Origin: an uncultured Bacilli bacterium
GTDB lineage: Bacteria > Bacillota_I > Bacilli_A > RF39 > UBA660
Length of the DNA: 26,185 bases
Reading direction: 5' to 3'
Assembly: GCA_947587115.1 (NCBI GenBank)
Contig: CANPXY010000011.1
Span: forward strand, 1 to 26,185
Of the stretch, positions 15,014 to 22,003 are shown piece by piece; the first letter of the stretch is position 1; every line of letters begins with the position of its first letter. A program made the translations under genes and the position numbers. A model generated the notes under the pieces. That model had not been told where the DNA came from. It saw only the letters and a program-made list of their open reading frames with translations, and made no database searches.

Positions 15014-16975
15014 TTATTGATCAAGTTCTTTTAATAACTCTGCTTTATTCATCTTAGAGTATCCCTTGACTCCTTTTTCTTTCGCCATCTCTCTTAGCTT
15101 CGTCAAAGACATACTTTCCAAGTTGTCTTCCTCAGAATCATCTGGCATATGACCATTTTCTACCAAATAGTCAATCTGTTCCTTGGTAAGGGTCTCGTAC
15201 TCTAATAAAGTCTCTGCGATTAATTGTAACAAATCTTTGTTTTTCTTGATAATTTCTGTTGCTTTCTTATGACATTCGTCGATGATCTTGCGCATTTCAA
15301 GATCAATTTCATGCGCAACTTCATTAGAAAAATTACGAGTCTTATTATAATCTCTTCCTAAGAAGGCTGCTCCCTCTTGTTGTTCTAATTGAATAGGACC
15401 TAAATCACTCATACCGTATTCTGTAACCATTGCTCGAGCAATTTTAGTAGCTTTTTCAAAGTCATTGTGAGCTCCCGTAGTAATCTCACCAAAAGTAACT
15501 TCTTCAGAAACACGTCCTCCAAGTAATCCTGTGATCTCTTCTAATAGATCGGTTTTTGTTGCGCAAAGTTTTTCTTCGCTTGGAATCATCATGTTGTAGC
15601 CACCCGCAGATCCTCTCGGAATAATCGTCACTTTTTGAACGTCGTTGGCATTGCTCAATTTTAATCCGATTACGGCATGTCCTGCTTCGTGATAAGCCAC
15701 CAATTTGCGATCATTATCGCTGTATTTACGACTCGTTTTGGCAGGTCCCATCAACACGCGGTCGGTAGCTTCGTCGATCTCACTCATCGTGATCACTTCT
15801 TTATTGCGACGCACTGCAAGTAAAGCTGCTTCATTCAATAAATTTTCAAGATCCGCACCAGAGAATCCCGGTGTTCTCTTAGCTAAGTTTTCAAGGGTAA
15901 TTCCTTTTGCCAACACTTTATTGCGGGCATGAACTTCAAGAATCTCTTCACGTCCTTTAACGTCTGGCAAATTGACTGTCACTTGACGGTCAAATCTTCC
16001 TGGACGAAGAAGGGCTGGATCCAAAACATCTGGACGGTTGGTGGCAGCAATAATGATGATGCCCTCGTTTTCTCCAAATCCATCCATCTCTGTAAGTAAT
16101 TGGTTTAACGTCTGCTCTCTCTCATCGTGTCCTCCACCAAGACCAGTACCACGTTGACGCCCAACTGCATCGATTTCATCGATAAAGATCAAACATGGAG
16201 CATTTCGCTTCGCCTGTTGAAACATGTCACGTACACGACTTGCTCCAACACCGACGAACAATTCAACAAAGTCAGATCCACTGATATAGTAGAATGGCAC
16301 ATTCGCTTCTCCTGCTACAGCACGAGCAAGCAGGGTCTTACCTGTTCCCGGAGGACCAAATAACAAAACCCCTTTCGGAATACGAGCACCTAATTTCTGG
16401 AACTTCTTTGGATTCTTCAAGAAGTCGATCAATTCCTTGACTTCTTCCTTTTCTTCCTTCAATCCCGCAACATCACGGAATGTCACTTTGTTCTTTTCGG
16501 TACTAAGTTTCGCCTTACTACGGCCAAAGTCTAAAGACTTATTGGCACCACCCATCTGACGTGAGAACAAGAAGAATGCTGCTCCCACCAAAATAAGTAA
16601 AGGCACCACGTTGACCAAAATCAACAACAAAGAACTAGATTCTGGATCGGCTTCCGTCTCAAAAGTAAAATCATTTTGCTCGTTCGCTTCGACCAACTTT
16701 TTCATGATTTCTGGACTAAGTGGCATGCGTACAAAGAACGATTCATTTTCTTCATAGCCATCAATCTTACCACGAACTTCATAAGTCTGTGCCCGCTCCT
16801 TTGGAACGACCACCACTTCAGAAACGTTGCCGTTATTTACTTCCTTCATGAATTCATCATAAGTGAGCACATTCACTTTTTGATTCATCACGTTAAAGAA
16901 ATAGAAAATAGCCATAACTGCAATCGCTAAAAATAAATAAGGTAATAATCCTCTTTTTACAACTTTTTTATTCAT
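15014..16975 (-). CDS. ftsH: ATP-dependent membrane zinc metalloprotease FtsH
   Basis: A 653-aa membrane-anchored AAA+ protease that removes misfolded membrane and regulatory proteins. Membrane segments at 11-30 and about 115-138 flank an extracytoplasmic domain. The AAA domain has Walker A GPPGTGKT (207-214), Walker B FIDEID (264-269) and the second region of homology (ATNRPDVLDPALLRPGRFDR). The M41 peptidase has zinc motif HEAGH (429-433) and the third ligand in GAHNDFEKAT (D505). An odd C-terminal extension at 621-651 (SLTKLREMAKEKGVKGYS then KMNKAELLKEL) reads as a SAP/Rho_N-like helix-extension-helix, which ordinary FtsH lacks. AGGAGG precedes the ATG. It follows tilS by 15 bases; hprT, which separates them in B. 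subtilis, is absent. Confidence 0.96.
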   Translation of the reverse strand: MNKKVVKRGLLPYLFLAIAVMAIFYFFNVMNQKVNVLTYDEFMKEVNNGNVSEVVVVPKERAQTYEVRGKIDGYEENESFFVRMPLSPEIMKKLVEANEQNDFTFETEADPESSSLLLILVNVVPLLILVGAAFFLFSRQMGGANKSLDFGRSKAKLSTEKNKVTFRDVAGLKEEKEEVKELIDFLKNPKKFQKLGARIPKGVLLFGPPGTGKTLLARAVAGEANVPFYYISGSDFVELFVGVGASRVRDMFQQAKRNAPCLIFIDEIDAVGRQRGTGLGGGHDEREQTLNQLLTEMDGFGENEGIIIIAATNRPDVLDPALLRPGRFDRQVTVNLPDVKGREEILEVHARNKVLAKGITLENLAKRTPGFSGADLENLLNEAALLAVRRNKEVITMSEIDEATDRVLMGPAKTSRKYSDNDRKLVAYHEAGHAVIGLKLSNANDVQKVTIIPRGSAGGYNMMIPSEEKLCATKTDLLEEITGLLGGRVSEEVTFGEITTGAHNDFEKATKIARAMVTEYGMSDLGPIQLEQQEGAAFLGRDYNKTRNFSNEVAHEIDLEMRKIIDECHKKATEIIKKNKDLLQLIAETLLEYETLTKEQIDYLVENGHMPDDSEEDNLESMSLTKLREMAKEKGVKGYSKMNKAELLKELDQ

Positions 16976-16990
16976 ACAGTTTCCTCCTTT

Positions 16991-18316
16991 TTAATAGTAT
17001 TTTACTATTATATCATAATTTTCTGATTTTGACTTATCAAATTTCGATTTTTGTAGCCCTGGCAAAAAGACGATTGTCCCCTTTGCATCGACAACCACTG
17101 GCCATAAATCTCGATCGGAAAGTGGCACTTTCTTGTCGATAAAAATATCTTTCAATTTCTTCTGCCCATTAGTCCCCTTCAAGGACATCTTATCGCCAAG
17201 TTTTCTCGTCCGCACGGTCAACGGCAATACGCACTCTTTACTATCTAAACGAGAGACGTCATTGCCTGTACCATCTTCTTCATCGACAATCGCTAGATGT
17301 TTTCCATTGGGTAAATAGGCAAAATCTTCAAGTTCGATTTCGTAGCTCGCCAAAACGTCGGCTTTATTTTCAAAATAAAGTTCTTGGTAACTCTTTTTAA
17401 CAACCACTTCGTTAGGTAAATAGATCCTACTGTTGGCTCTCTTTGAACGAATAAGAGACAAAAGGGAGTCTACATGCCGATCGTCGACCAACATTAGATC
17501 ATCTTGATAAATTGACTCTAAGACCAAATAGAGAACCATCTTTTGTAAAAGCGGATCTAACTTTAAAAAAGGTTCAATATGTAACGTATCTTCCTTGAAA
17601 ACTTTAGAAAATTCTTTTTTGCTAACCTCTTCAAGATAATCCGCTACTTCTTGAAGAAGAAGGCTAAACTTTAAAAATTTCTCATGAACGCATGGATCTT
17701 CCGTCTTAAGAAATGGCAAAACATGCTTTCGAAAACGATTTCGTGTATACTTCATCTTGTGATTCGAAGCATCTTCTCGATAAGGAATATGATGCTCCTG
17801 AACGTATTTTACCAATTGATCTTTTGTATAACGAAGTAGTGGTCGAACGATCTTGTAATCTTGCTTCAAGACCACTTTAGAAAAGCCACTATAACCACGT
17901 AAAGTAGATCCCCGAACTAAGCGCATTAGAATCGTTTCCATAAGATCGTCAGCATGATGAGCCGTAAGCAAATAAGACGCTTGATACTTATGGACTACAT
18001 CTTCAAAAAAGCGATATCGAATGGCACGCGCTTCATTGTGAAAATTATCATCGCCATACTTTTCAATCGTCATCGTCTCGAATACAACCTGCTCCTTGGC
18101 ACAATAATCCTTCAAAAACTCTTGTTCCTCGTCGCTTTCCTTACGAACATGATGATTGACATGAGCACACGCTAAAGAAATATCGAGTGTTTTTCGTAGC
18201 TCCAACAACAGATGAAAAAGAGCCATGGAATCACTTCCCGAAGAGCATCCGAAAACAATGATATCTCCTTTCTTGAAAGGAAAGTCTAAAGTAATGTCCA
18301 ACGTTTTTTTCCTCAT
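16991..18316 (-). CDS. tilS: tRNA(Ile)-lysidine synthase TilS
   Basis: A 441-aa ATP-dependent ligase that attaches lysine to C34 of tRNA-Ile(CAU), making it read AUA. The N-terminal PP-loop domain starts with CSSGSDSM (24-31), a variant of SGGxDS in which the second residue is Ser. The ACAHVNHHVRKESDEEQEFL and LLTAHHADDLMETILMRLVRG segments are typical of TilS. A central helical domain and a C-terminal TilS domain with TVRTRKLGDKM and LKDIFIDKKVP follow. It is about 30 residues shorter than B. subtilis TilS. GGTGAG precedes the ATG. It lies between a small membrane protein gene and ftsH in one operon. Confidence 0.93.
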   Translation of the reverse strand: MRKKTLDITLDFPFKKGDIIVFGCSSGSDSMALFHLLLELRKTLDISLACAHVNHHVRKESDEEQEFLKDYCAKEQVVFETMTIEKYGDDNFHNEARAIRYRFFEDVVHKYQASYLLTAHHADDLMETILMRLVRGSTLRGYSGFSKVVLKQDYKIVRPLLRYTKDQLVKYVQEHHIPYREDASNHKMKYTRNRFRKHVLPFLKTEDPCVHEKFLKFSLLLQEVADYLEEVSKKEFSKVFKEDTLHIEPFLKLDPLLQKMVLYLVLESIYQDDLMLVDDRHVDSLLSLIRSKRANSRIYLPNEVVVKKSYQELYFENKADVLASYEIELEDFAYLPNGKHLAIVDEEDGTGNDVSRLDSKECVLPLTVRTRKLGDKMSLKGTNGQKKLKDIFIDKKVPLSDRDLWPVVVDAKGTIVFLPGLQKSKFDKSKSENYDIIVKYY

Positions 18317-18335
18317 AAACTCACCACTTTACATT

Positions 18336-18617
18336 CTATCTAAAATATTGCTTTATCGCAAGAGTAATCTTTACTTTTATTAGACGAAGTACCAAAAGTC
18401 CTAAATACCCAATATAAAGTAACAACAGTGTCTTTAAAACAAAGAAAAAATAAAAATCCAGTTTCTCAATCCAATGATACAGTACCACATAGACAAGCAC
18501 TGCCAAAAAGATCAGCCGATCATAATAAATCCTACGAAGACGCAGAAGCTTCACCAACTGATCCATCACACAAAAAAGTGATAAAAATAAACATGTTCTT
18601 AAAATGATTGCTTTCAT
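18336..18617 (-). CDS. Small hypothetical membrane protein between divIC and tilS
   Basis: A 93-aa protein from the ATG at 18617, preceded by GGGGTTGAA; an in-frame TTG at 18653 would add 12 residues. It has two to three hydrophobic segments (about 3-19, 34-48 and 52-76) and a basic C-terminal tail (RLIKVKITLAIKQYFR). I do not recognise it. It occupies the place where B. subtilis has yabR and spoIIE (between divIC and tilS). The membrane character invites comparison with the N-terminal membrane part of SpoIIE, but there is no phosphatase domain and no motif that proves kinship. It probably starts the tilS-ftsH transcription unit, since a terminator follows divIC. Confidence 0.6.
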   Translation of the reverse strand: MKAIILRTCLFLSLFCVMDQLVKLLRLRRIYYDRLIFLAVLVYVVLYHWIEKLDFYFFFVLKTLLLLYIGYLGLLVLRLIKVKITLAIKQYFR

Positions 18618-18678
18618 CGCTTCAACCCCAGTGCATCCATCATAAAGGATCAAAGCGACATTTTTTGTCTAATCATAG

Positions 18679-18713
18679 AAAAAGTTTATTTTAAGGAATC
18701 CTTAAAATAAACT
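18679..18713 (-). terminator. Terminator overlapping the divIC stop codon
   Basis: Arms 18683-18697 and 18699-18713 are perfect 15-base reverse complements around a single base. On the minus strand the hairpin is followed by TTTTTC. The upstream arm and loop encode the last residues and the stop codon of divIC, so coding and termination share sequence. Confidence 0.85.
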
Positions 18714-18984
18714 CTCCTTCTTTTGAATATAAATATTTTTCTCTCGCATAACGCGCTACATAATCAGGATCTTGTAATTTTTCAACATCAACTTTTAATT
18801 CTTCTTCTTCATCTTTTAAAGTCAACAGCTGGGCATCCAGTTCCTTGCTTTCATGATATTTTTGATAGATTTCAATCCAATACTTTCCAATAGTGAACAA
18901 AGTGAACGTAATGACACCAAAAGAAGTCAAGCCAAGAAACAACATCCGTCGCTTTGCTTTTTTATTGACTTTTCGTTTTGCCAC
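18691..18984 (-). CDS. divIC: Cell division protein DivIC (FtsB/septum formation initiator family)
   Basis: A 97-aa bitopic division protein that joins FtsL and DivIB in the divisome. It shows a basic cytoplasmic N-terminus (AKRKVNKKAKRR), one membrane helix (about 14-34), a coiled coil (about 38-73: ESKELDAQLLTLKDEEEELK) and the family ending DPDYVARYAREKYLYSKEGE. I start at the GTG at 18984 because GGTGGGTG stands five bases upstream. Longer frames from 19029 or 18999 lack a ribosome site and run into the promoter region. It lies downstream of yabPQ, as in B. subtilis, but has its own promoter and terminator here. Confidence 0.9.
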   Translation of the reverse strand: MAKRKVNKKAKRRMLFLGLTSFGVITFTLFTIGKYWIEIYQKYHESKELDAQLLTLKDEEEELKVDVEKLQDPDYVARYAREKYLYSKEGEFILRIP

Positions 18985-19009
18985 TCTATCACCCACCATT
19001 CTACCATAT

Positions 19010-19038
19010 ATTATAGCAAACAAGGGCATTCGTTACAA
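19010..19038 (-). promoter_or_regulatory. divIC: Sigma-A-type promoter of divIC
   Basis: Minus strand: -35 TTGTAA (19038-19033), 17-base spacer, -10 TATAAT (19015-19010). It separates the vegetative divIC gene from the sporulation genes yabP and yabQ upstream. Confidence 0.8.
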
Positions 19039-19070
19039 TAAGATCGACAAAAGAAAAAAGCATTTGACAG

Positions 19071-19376
19071 TTATTTGCCACTTATCGAAGACTTTTTCTT
19101 AAAAATCTTTCGCAAGCTTCGCGTCTTCGACTGTCCAAGAACAAATCCCAAAGCCAAACACAAGAAAAAATACAGATGTAGAATCCCATGATTGATGAGC
19201 CGCAACAAAATAAAATAAAGAAGCGATAAATCGACAACAAAAAAGATATTGGTAACAATACGAATAGGCAATTTCATATCAAAAATATATTTATAATTCA
19301 AATTGAGCATCATCGAAAAGAACATGCCATAGACAAAAGAAAACAGAAAGGATTGGATCTGTACCTCTAAAGCCAT
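19071..19376 (-). CDS. yabQ: Sporulation membrane protein YabQ (short form)
   Basis: A 101-aa membrane protein of the YabQ family, needed for spore cortex formation in B. subtilis. The start EVQIQSFLFSFVYGMFFSMM, the FFVVDLSLLYFILLRLINHG segment and three hydrophobic spans (8-24, 40-60, 66-81) fit the family, ending in a basic tail (KTRSLRKIFKKK). It is about half the length of B. subtilis YabQ (211 aa), lacking the C-terminal part. Start and yabP stop overlap (TAATG), so translation is coupled, and its own ribosome site is weak. Gene order yabP-yabQ-divIC agrees with the call. Confidence 0.88.
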   Translation of the reverse strand: MALEVQIQSFLFSFVYGMFFSMMLNLNYKYIFDMKLPIRIVTNIFFVVDLSLLYFILLRLINHGILHLYFFLCLALGFVLGQSKTRSLRKIFKKKSSISGK

Positions 19377-19669
19377 TATTTAAATAACCTATTAAAAATC
19401 CCATTCTCTTTATCTTTTTTCCCTGCTTCTTCTAAATAACCAAAACTTTTGACTAATCCTTTAATCGAAACATTGCCTTGTAAGGTATCTAGTTTGATGA
19501 GCTGTAAGTCTTCTCCTTTAATTACTAAGTAACCCATCACTGTTTCCATTAAAAATTCTTCTTCATCGAAACTTTCAATTTTCTTAACTCCAGTAACAAT
19601 CAAATTCTTGCGCTCCGTTAAACTAATACCATGATTATAATTACCAATGACACTATCTTGCTTATCCAT
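19376..19669 (-). CDS. yabP: Sporulation protein YabP
   Basis: A 97-aa protein of the YabP/YqfC family, required for spore cortex or coat assembly and usually made in the mother cell under sigma-E. Family marks are HGISLTERKNLIVTGVKKI, ESFDEEEFLMETVMGYL and IKGEDLQLIKLD...VSIKGLV, a beta-rich domain. I choose the second ATG (19669) because GGAGG is eight bases upstream; the first ATG, two codons earlier, is only two bases from it. It overlaps yabQ and follows the spoVG terminator, so yabPQ form their own unit. Confidence 0.9.
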   Translation of the reverse strand: MDKQDSVIGNYNHGISLTERKNLIVTGVKKIESFDEEEFLMETVMGYLVIKGEDLQLIKLDTLQGNVSIKGLVKSFGYLEEAGKKDKENGIFNRLFK

Positions 19670-19689
19670 ATCCATTTCCTCCTACAAAA

Positions 19690-19718
19690 TCATATGTAAA
19701 AGTCATAAATTTAGACCA
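19690..19718 (-). promoter_or_regulatory. Possible sigma-E-like promoter of yabPQ
   Basis: Minus strand CATATGAT (19697-19690) resembles the sigma-E -10 box (CATACANT), with GGTCTAAA (19718-19711) as a poor -35 candidate and short spacing. It is suggested mainly because yabPQ are sigma-E genes in B. subtilis and no sigma-A promoter is visible here. Confidence 0.25.
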
Positions 19719-19741
19719 AAAAAAAGATGCTTAAAGCATCG
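19719..19741 (-). terminator. Rho-independent terminator of spoVG
   Basis: Minus strand: GATGC, loop TTTAA, GCATC, then a run of T. It begins six bases after the spoVG stop codon. Confidence 0.85.
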
Positions 19742-19747
19742 TTATTT

Positions 19748-20032
19748 CTATTCTTCTTCGGCGTCGTCTGTTGGATCTTCAGCTTTTTCATAGGCTTCAA
19801 GGATCGCATCTTCGAACATAGAACGTACCTCTGGATTGATAGGATGAGCAATATCACGATATCCTCCAGTAGCAGTCTTACGACTTGGCATTGCAATAAA
19901 CAAGCCATTGTCTCCTTCGATAATTCTGATGTCATGAACGGCAAAACTGTCATCAATAAGTACTGATGCAATTCCTTTCATGCGTGATCCTTCTTTTTCG
20001 ATCTTACGAACATTAACAGATGTAATCTTCAT
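19748..20032 (-). CDS. spoVG: SpoVG family regulator
   Basis: A 94-aa nucleic-acid-binding regulator that acts on septation, sporulation and virulence genes in different Firmicutes. The family signature is complete: VTSVNVRKIE-like start, GIASVLIDDSFAVHDIRIIEG, GLFIAMPSRKT and YRDIAHPINPEVR, then an acidic tail (EKAEDPTDDAEEE). Length matches B. subtilis SpoVG (97 aa). GGGAGG precedes the ATG. It has its own promoter, a hairpin in the leader and a terminator. In B. subtilis the gene follows purR-yabJ and precedes glmU; here it lies between the TasA-LRR gene and yabP. Confidence 0.96.
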   Translation of the reverse strand: MKITSVNVRKIEKEGSRMKGIASVLIDDSFAVHDIRIIEGDNGLFIAMPSRKTATGGYRDIAHPINPEVRSMFEDAILEAYEKAEDPTDDAEEE

Positions 20033-20050
20033 TTGCCATATCCTCCCTCT

Positions 20051-20068
20051 TAAAGTATAAATACTTTA
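20051..20068 (-). promoter_or_regulatory. Inverted repeat in the spoVG leader
   Basis: TAAAGTAT and ATACTTTA arms around two bases, just upstream of the GGGAGG ribosome site and downstream of the predicted promoter. It could be an operator or a small RNA hairpin that tunes spoVG translation. Confidence 0.45.
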
Positions 20069-20075
20069 CAACTTC

Positions 20076-20104
20076 ATTGTATAATAATTTTTCAGAAAAT
20101 GCAA
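20076..20104 (-). promoter_or_regulatory. spoVG: Probable spoVG promoter
   Basis: Minus strand: -35 TTGCAT (20104-20099), 17-base spacer, -10 TACAAT (20081-20076). The -35 match is weak. I see no sigma-H box like that of B. subtilis spoVG. Confidence 0.45.
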
Positions 20105-20242
20105 CACTTTTATACATTATATGATCTTTTGCGACTCGAGCAAGCAACATAAAATACTATCCTTCCAGATCCCATAATCTTCCAATTTCTAATGACTCTA
20201 TGCTTGATCGTTCTTTTTGAATATCGAAAGAAAAGATCATAC

Positions 20243-20272
20243 AAAAGAGAAGCAATTTTTGTTTTGCTCCTC
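20243..20272 (-). terminator. Rho-independent terminator of the TasA-LRR gene
   Basis: Minus strand: GAGGAGCAA, 8-base loop, TTGCTTCTC (one G-U pair), then TTTTGT. It starts 11 bases after the stop codon. The rest of the 250-base gap to spoVG holds the spoVG promoter and leader and about 140 bases in which I see nothing. Confidence 0.75.
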
Positions 20273-20282
20273 AATTTAGTTT

Positions 20283-21713
20283 TTAACTTTTTAATTCCCA
20301 ATGAATACATGAGTTATCGTTATCTCCCCAATCAGAATCGTCCTTGTGAAGATTCGCGTAATTATAACATTCACTGTTTTCTAGCCAGCTACCGACATAG
20401 GTATCATATTCAAAGAGGGGACCGAAAGGATTATTGTATTTGGTAAAATCAGAAATTTGTTTCTTGCCTTTGATTATAACGTTTGTCATCTTCGAACCTG
20501 AGAAATAGTTACCTGAAAAAGCACCTTCTCCAATGGACATTACACTTGATGGAATAGTAATCTCATTTAGATTAAAGCCACGAAAAGCGTAGTCACCAAT
20601 TTCTACTAAACTTGAAGGTAATACCAAATTTGTTAAATATGGTGTTCCGGATGGATATCCACCCTGAAAAGCACTAAATTCTATTTTTTGAACCCCTGTT
20701 CCTAAATCTAATTCTCTTAATTGTTCAATTCCACCAAAAGCATTTCCGCCGATTTCTGTCACTGAATTTGGAATTTTAATTTTTTGAATATCGCTATTAC
20801 CATAAAAAGCAGCAACCCCAATGATTTTAATTCCCTCAGGAATCACTATACTAGTAAGCCCCATACCGTCTCCTTGAGTAGAAAAAGCATAATTATAACT
20901 AAATTCATCTTGTTCATCACTCGGATAACCTATTCTTGTTACTGGAACCCCTCCAATCGTTTTCGGTATCACAACATCTGTTATTACCTGTGAAGAAGTA
21001 CCTCCTTTCCAGCATTGATATCTTGTAATTGTACCTGTTTTATTATCAAAATCAAAACACGCTTCTGGAGTTGGATCTGGTTCATCAGAAATCAATTCTA
21101 CAACGATCTTTCCATGAAAGTGTTTTCCTAAAATTTCATTCCCCGCTGTATTAGAAATCCACATTCTAAGATCATAATTACGAGAATCACCAGAACTTAA
21201 GTAACCATCATTGATTACTCCTTTTTCTTTGGTATTTAAAAATGTTGCACTTTCACCATTTAAACTATATTTCAAAACTTCTTTAGGCAATAAATTTTCA
21301 GAACAATTATCGGCATCGATCATCGCCTGATCATCGGCAATCCGAACAGTATACCTTGCTCCAACCGTACCAGTGTTCGTAATCTTAAATTTGTAACTGT
21401 CACCACGCATGCCTTCCTCATCAGATACAGGAAAAGCACTATTTAATTTAAGAATACCACCTAACCCATCACCAGTATCTTCATATTGAATCGATAAAGT
21501 TCCAACGTTAATCTCATTATAATCTTTCGATTTATTAACAGAAGAAAAAATAGCATAAGTGCTTCCTAAGATCACCAAGGTAACTGCAACAATAGAAAAC
21601 GTAGTCACATAAAATTGACGTCTTACAAGTTTACCAAAAAACTTTCGTGGCACCCGACGAGTAGTTTCTTCTTTTTCTAAACTGTATTTTTTTCTCCGAT
21701 TCCATACACCCAT
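20283..21713 (-). CDS. Secreted TasA/camelysin-like domain fused to BspA-type leucine-rich repeats
   Basis: A 476-aa secreted protein. A charged 35-residue N-terminus precedes a hydrophobic signal segment (36-57). Residues 65-210 resemble TasA/camelysin-type (SipW-dependent) beta-sandwich proteins and align by eye with the protein at 24878-25429. Shared marks are PVSDEEG (95-101), KITNTGTVGARY, NYDLRMW and GKHFHG. After an EPDPTPE linker, residues 245-425 carry LRR_5/BspA repeats (TSIVIPEGIKIIGVAAF, KIKIPNSVTEIGGNAF and similar). The C-terminus has two cysteines and no LPxTG sorting motif. It is probably released by the SipW-type peptidase encoded at 25431-26090 and displayed or released at the surface. 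It sits between veg and spoVG with its own promoter and terminator, like an inserted cassette. AGGTGA precedes the ATG. Confidence 0.85.
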   Translation of the reverse strand: MGVWNRRKKYSLEKEETTRRVPRKFFGKLVRRQFYVTTFSIVAVTLVILGSTYAIFSSVNKSKDYNEINVGTLSIQYEDTGDGLGGILKLNSAFPVSDEEGMRGDSYKFKITNTGTVGARYTVRIADDQAMIDADNCSENLLPKEVLKYSLNGESATFLNTKEKGVINDGYLSSGDSRNYDLRMWISNTAGNEILGKHFHGKIVVELISDEPDPTPEACFDFDNKTGTITRYQCWKGGTSSQVITDVVIPKTIGGVPVTRIGYPSDEQDEFSYNYAFSTQGDGMGLTSIVIPEGIKIIGVAAFYGNSDIQKIKIPNSVTEIGGNAFGGIEQLRELDLGTGVQKIEFSAFQGGYPSGTPYLTNLVLPSSLVEIGDYAFRGFNLNEITIPSSVMSIGEGAFSGNYFSGSKMTNVIIKGKKQISDFTKYNNPFGPLFEYDTYVGSWLENSECYNYANLHKDDSDWGDNDNSCIHWELKS

Positions 21714-21742
21714 ATGATCACCTATTCTAATTAGTCAATTCT

Positions 21743-21751
21743 ATTATATCA
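21743..21751 (-). promoter_or_regulatory. Extended -10 promoter of the TasA-LRR gene
   Basis: Minus strand TGATATAAT is a perfect extended -10 box (TGnTATAAT), 30 bases before the start codon. There is no clear -35; a run of eight T lies just upstream. Confidence 0.6.
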
Positions 21752-21778
21752 TAAAAAAAATGATCTACACAGAGAATT

Positions 21779-22003
21779 TCATTTTTTTTCAATAATTTCT
21801 AGACTTTCCGTCAGAATGTCACTGTAACTAAAAGATTTGACTAATTTCGTTTCATCTTCGATCCGGATTAAAAAAACGGCTGGATAAGTCCCAATAATTT
21901 GTCCTGTGAATTCTTCGGTTTGATTTCTTGCACCATTAAACTTAAAATTTAATACTTGCCCCGTCTTACCTTTAATATCCGTTCTGATTTTTTCGATTGT
22001 CAT
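21779..22003 (-). CDS. veg: Veg protein
   Basis: A 74-aa member of the Veg family, a small, highly expressed protein linked in B. subtilis to biofilm formation through matrix-gene control. It shows IKGKTGQVLNFKFNGARN in place of the family's G-x-K/R-rich beta-barrel start, then GQIIGTYPAVFLIRIEDE and KSFSYSDILTESLEI. It is about a dozen residues shorter than B. subtilis Veg (86 aa). Start and yabG stop overlap by four bases (ATGA). The rsmA-yabG-veg order is conserved in B. subtilis. Given Veg's link to tasA expression there, its neighbour here, a TasA-like gene, is notable. Confidence 0.9.
   Translation of the reverse strand: MTIEKIRTDIKGKTGQVLNFKFNGARNQTEEFTGQIIGTYPAVFLIRIEDETKLVKSFSYSDILTESLEIIEKK

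Noticed and set aside
20110..20310. Minus-strand 66-aa reading frame after the TasA-LRR gene
   Set aside because: It starts inside the TasA-LRR gene in another frame and runs through its terminator; composition is unremarkable.
20192..20446. Plus-strand 84-aa reading frame with a hydrophobic, membrane-like N-terminus
   Set aside because: It runs antisense into the TasA-LRR gene, has no ribosome site, and the part outside that gene is explained by the TasA-LRR terminator (20243-20272).
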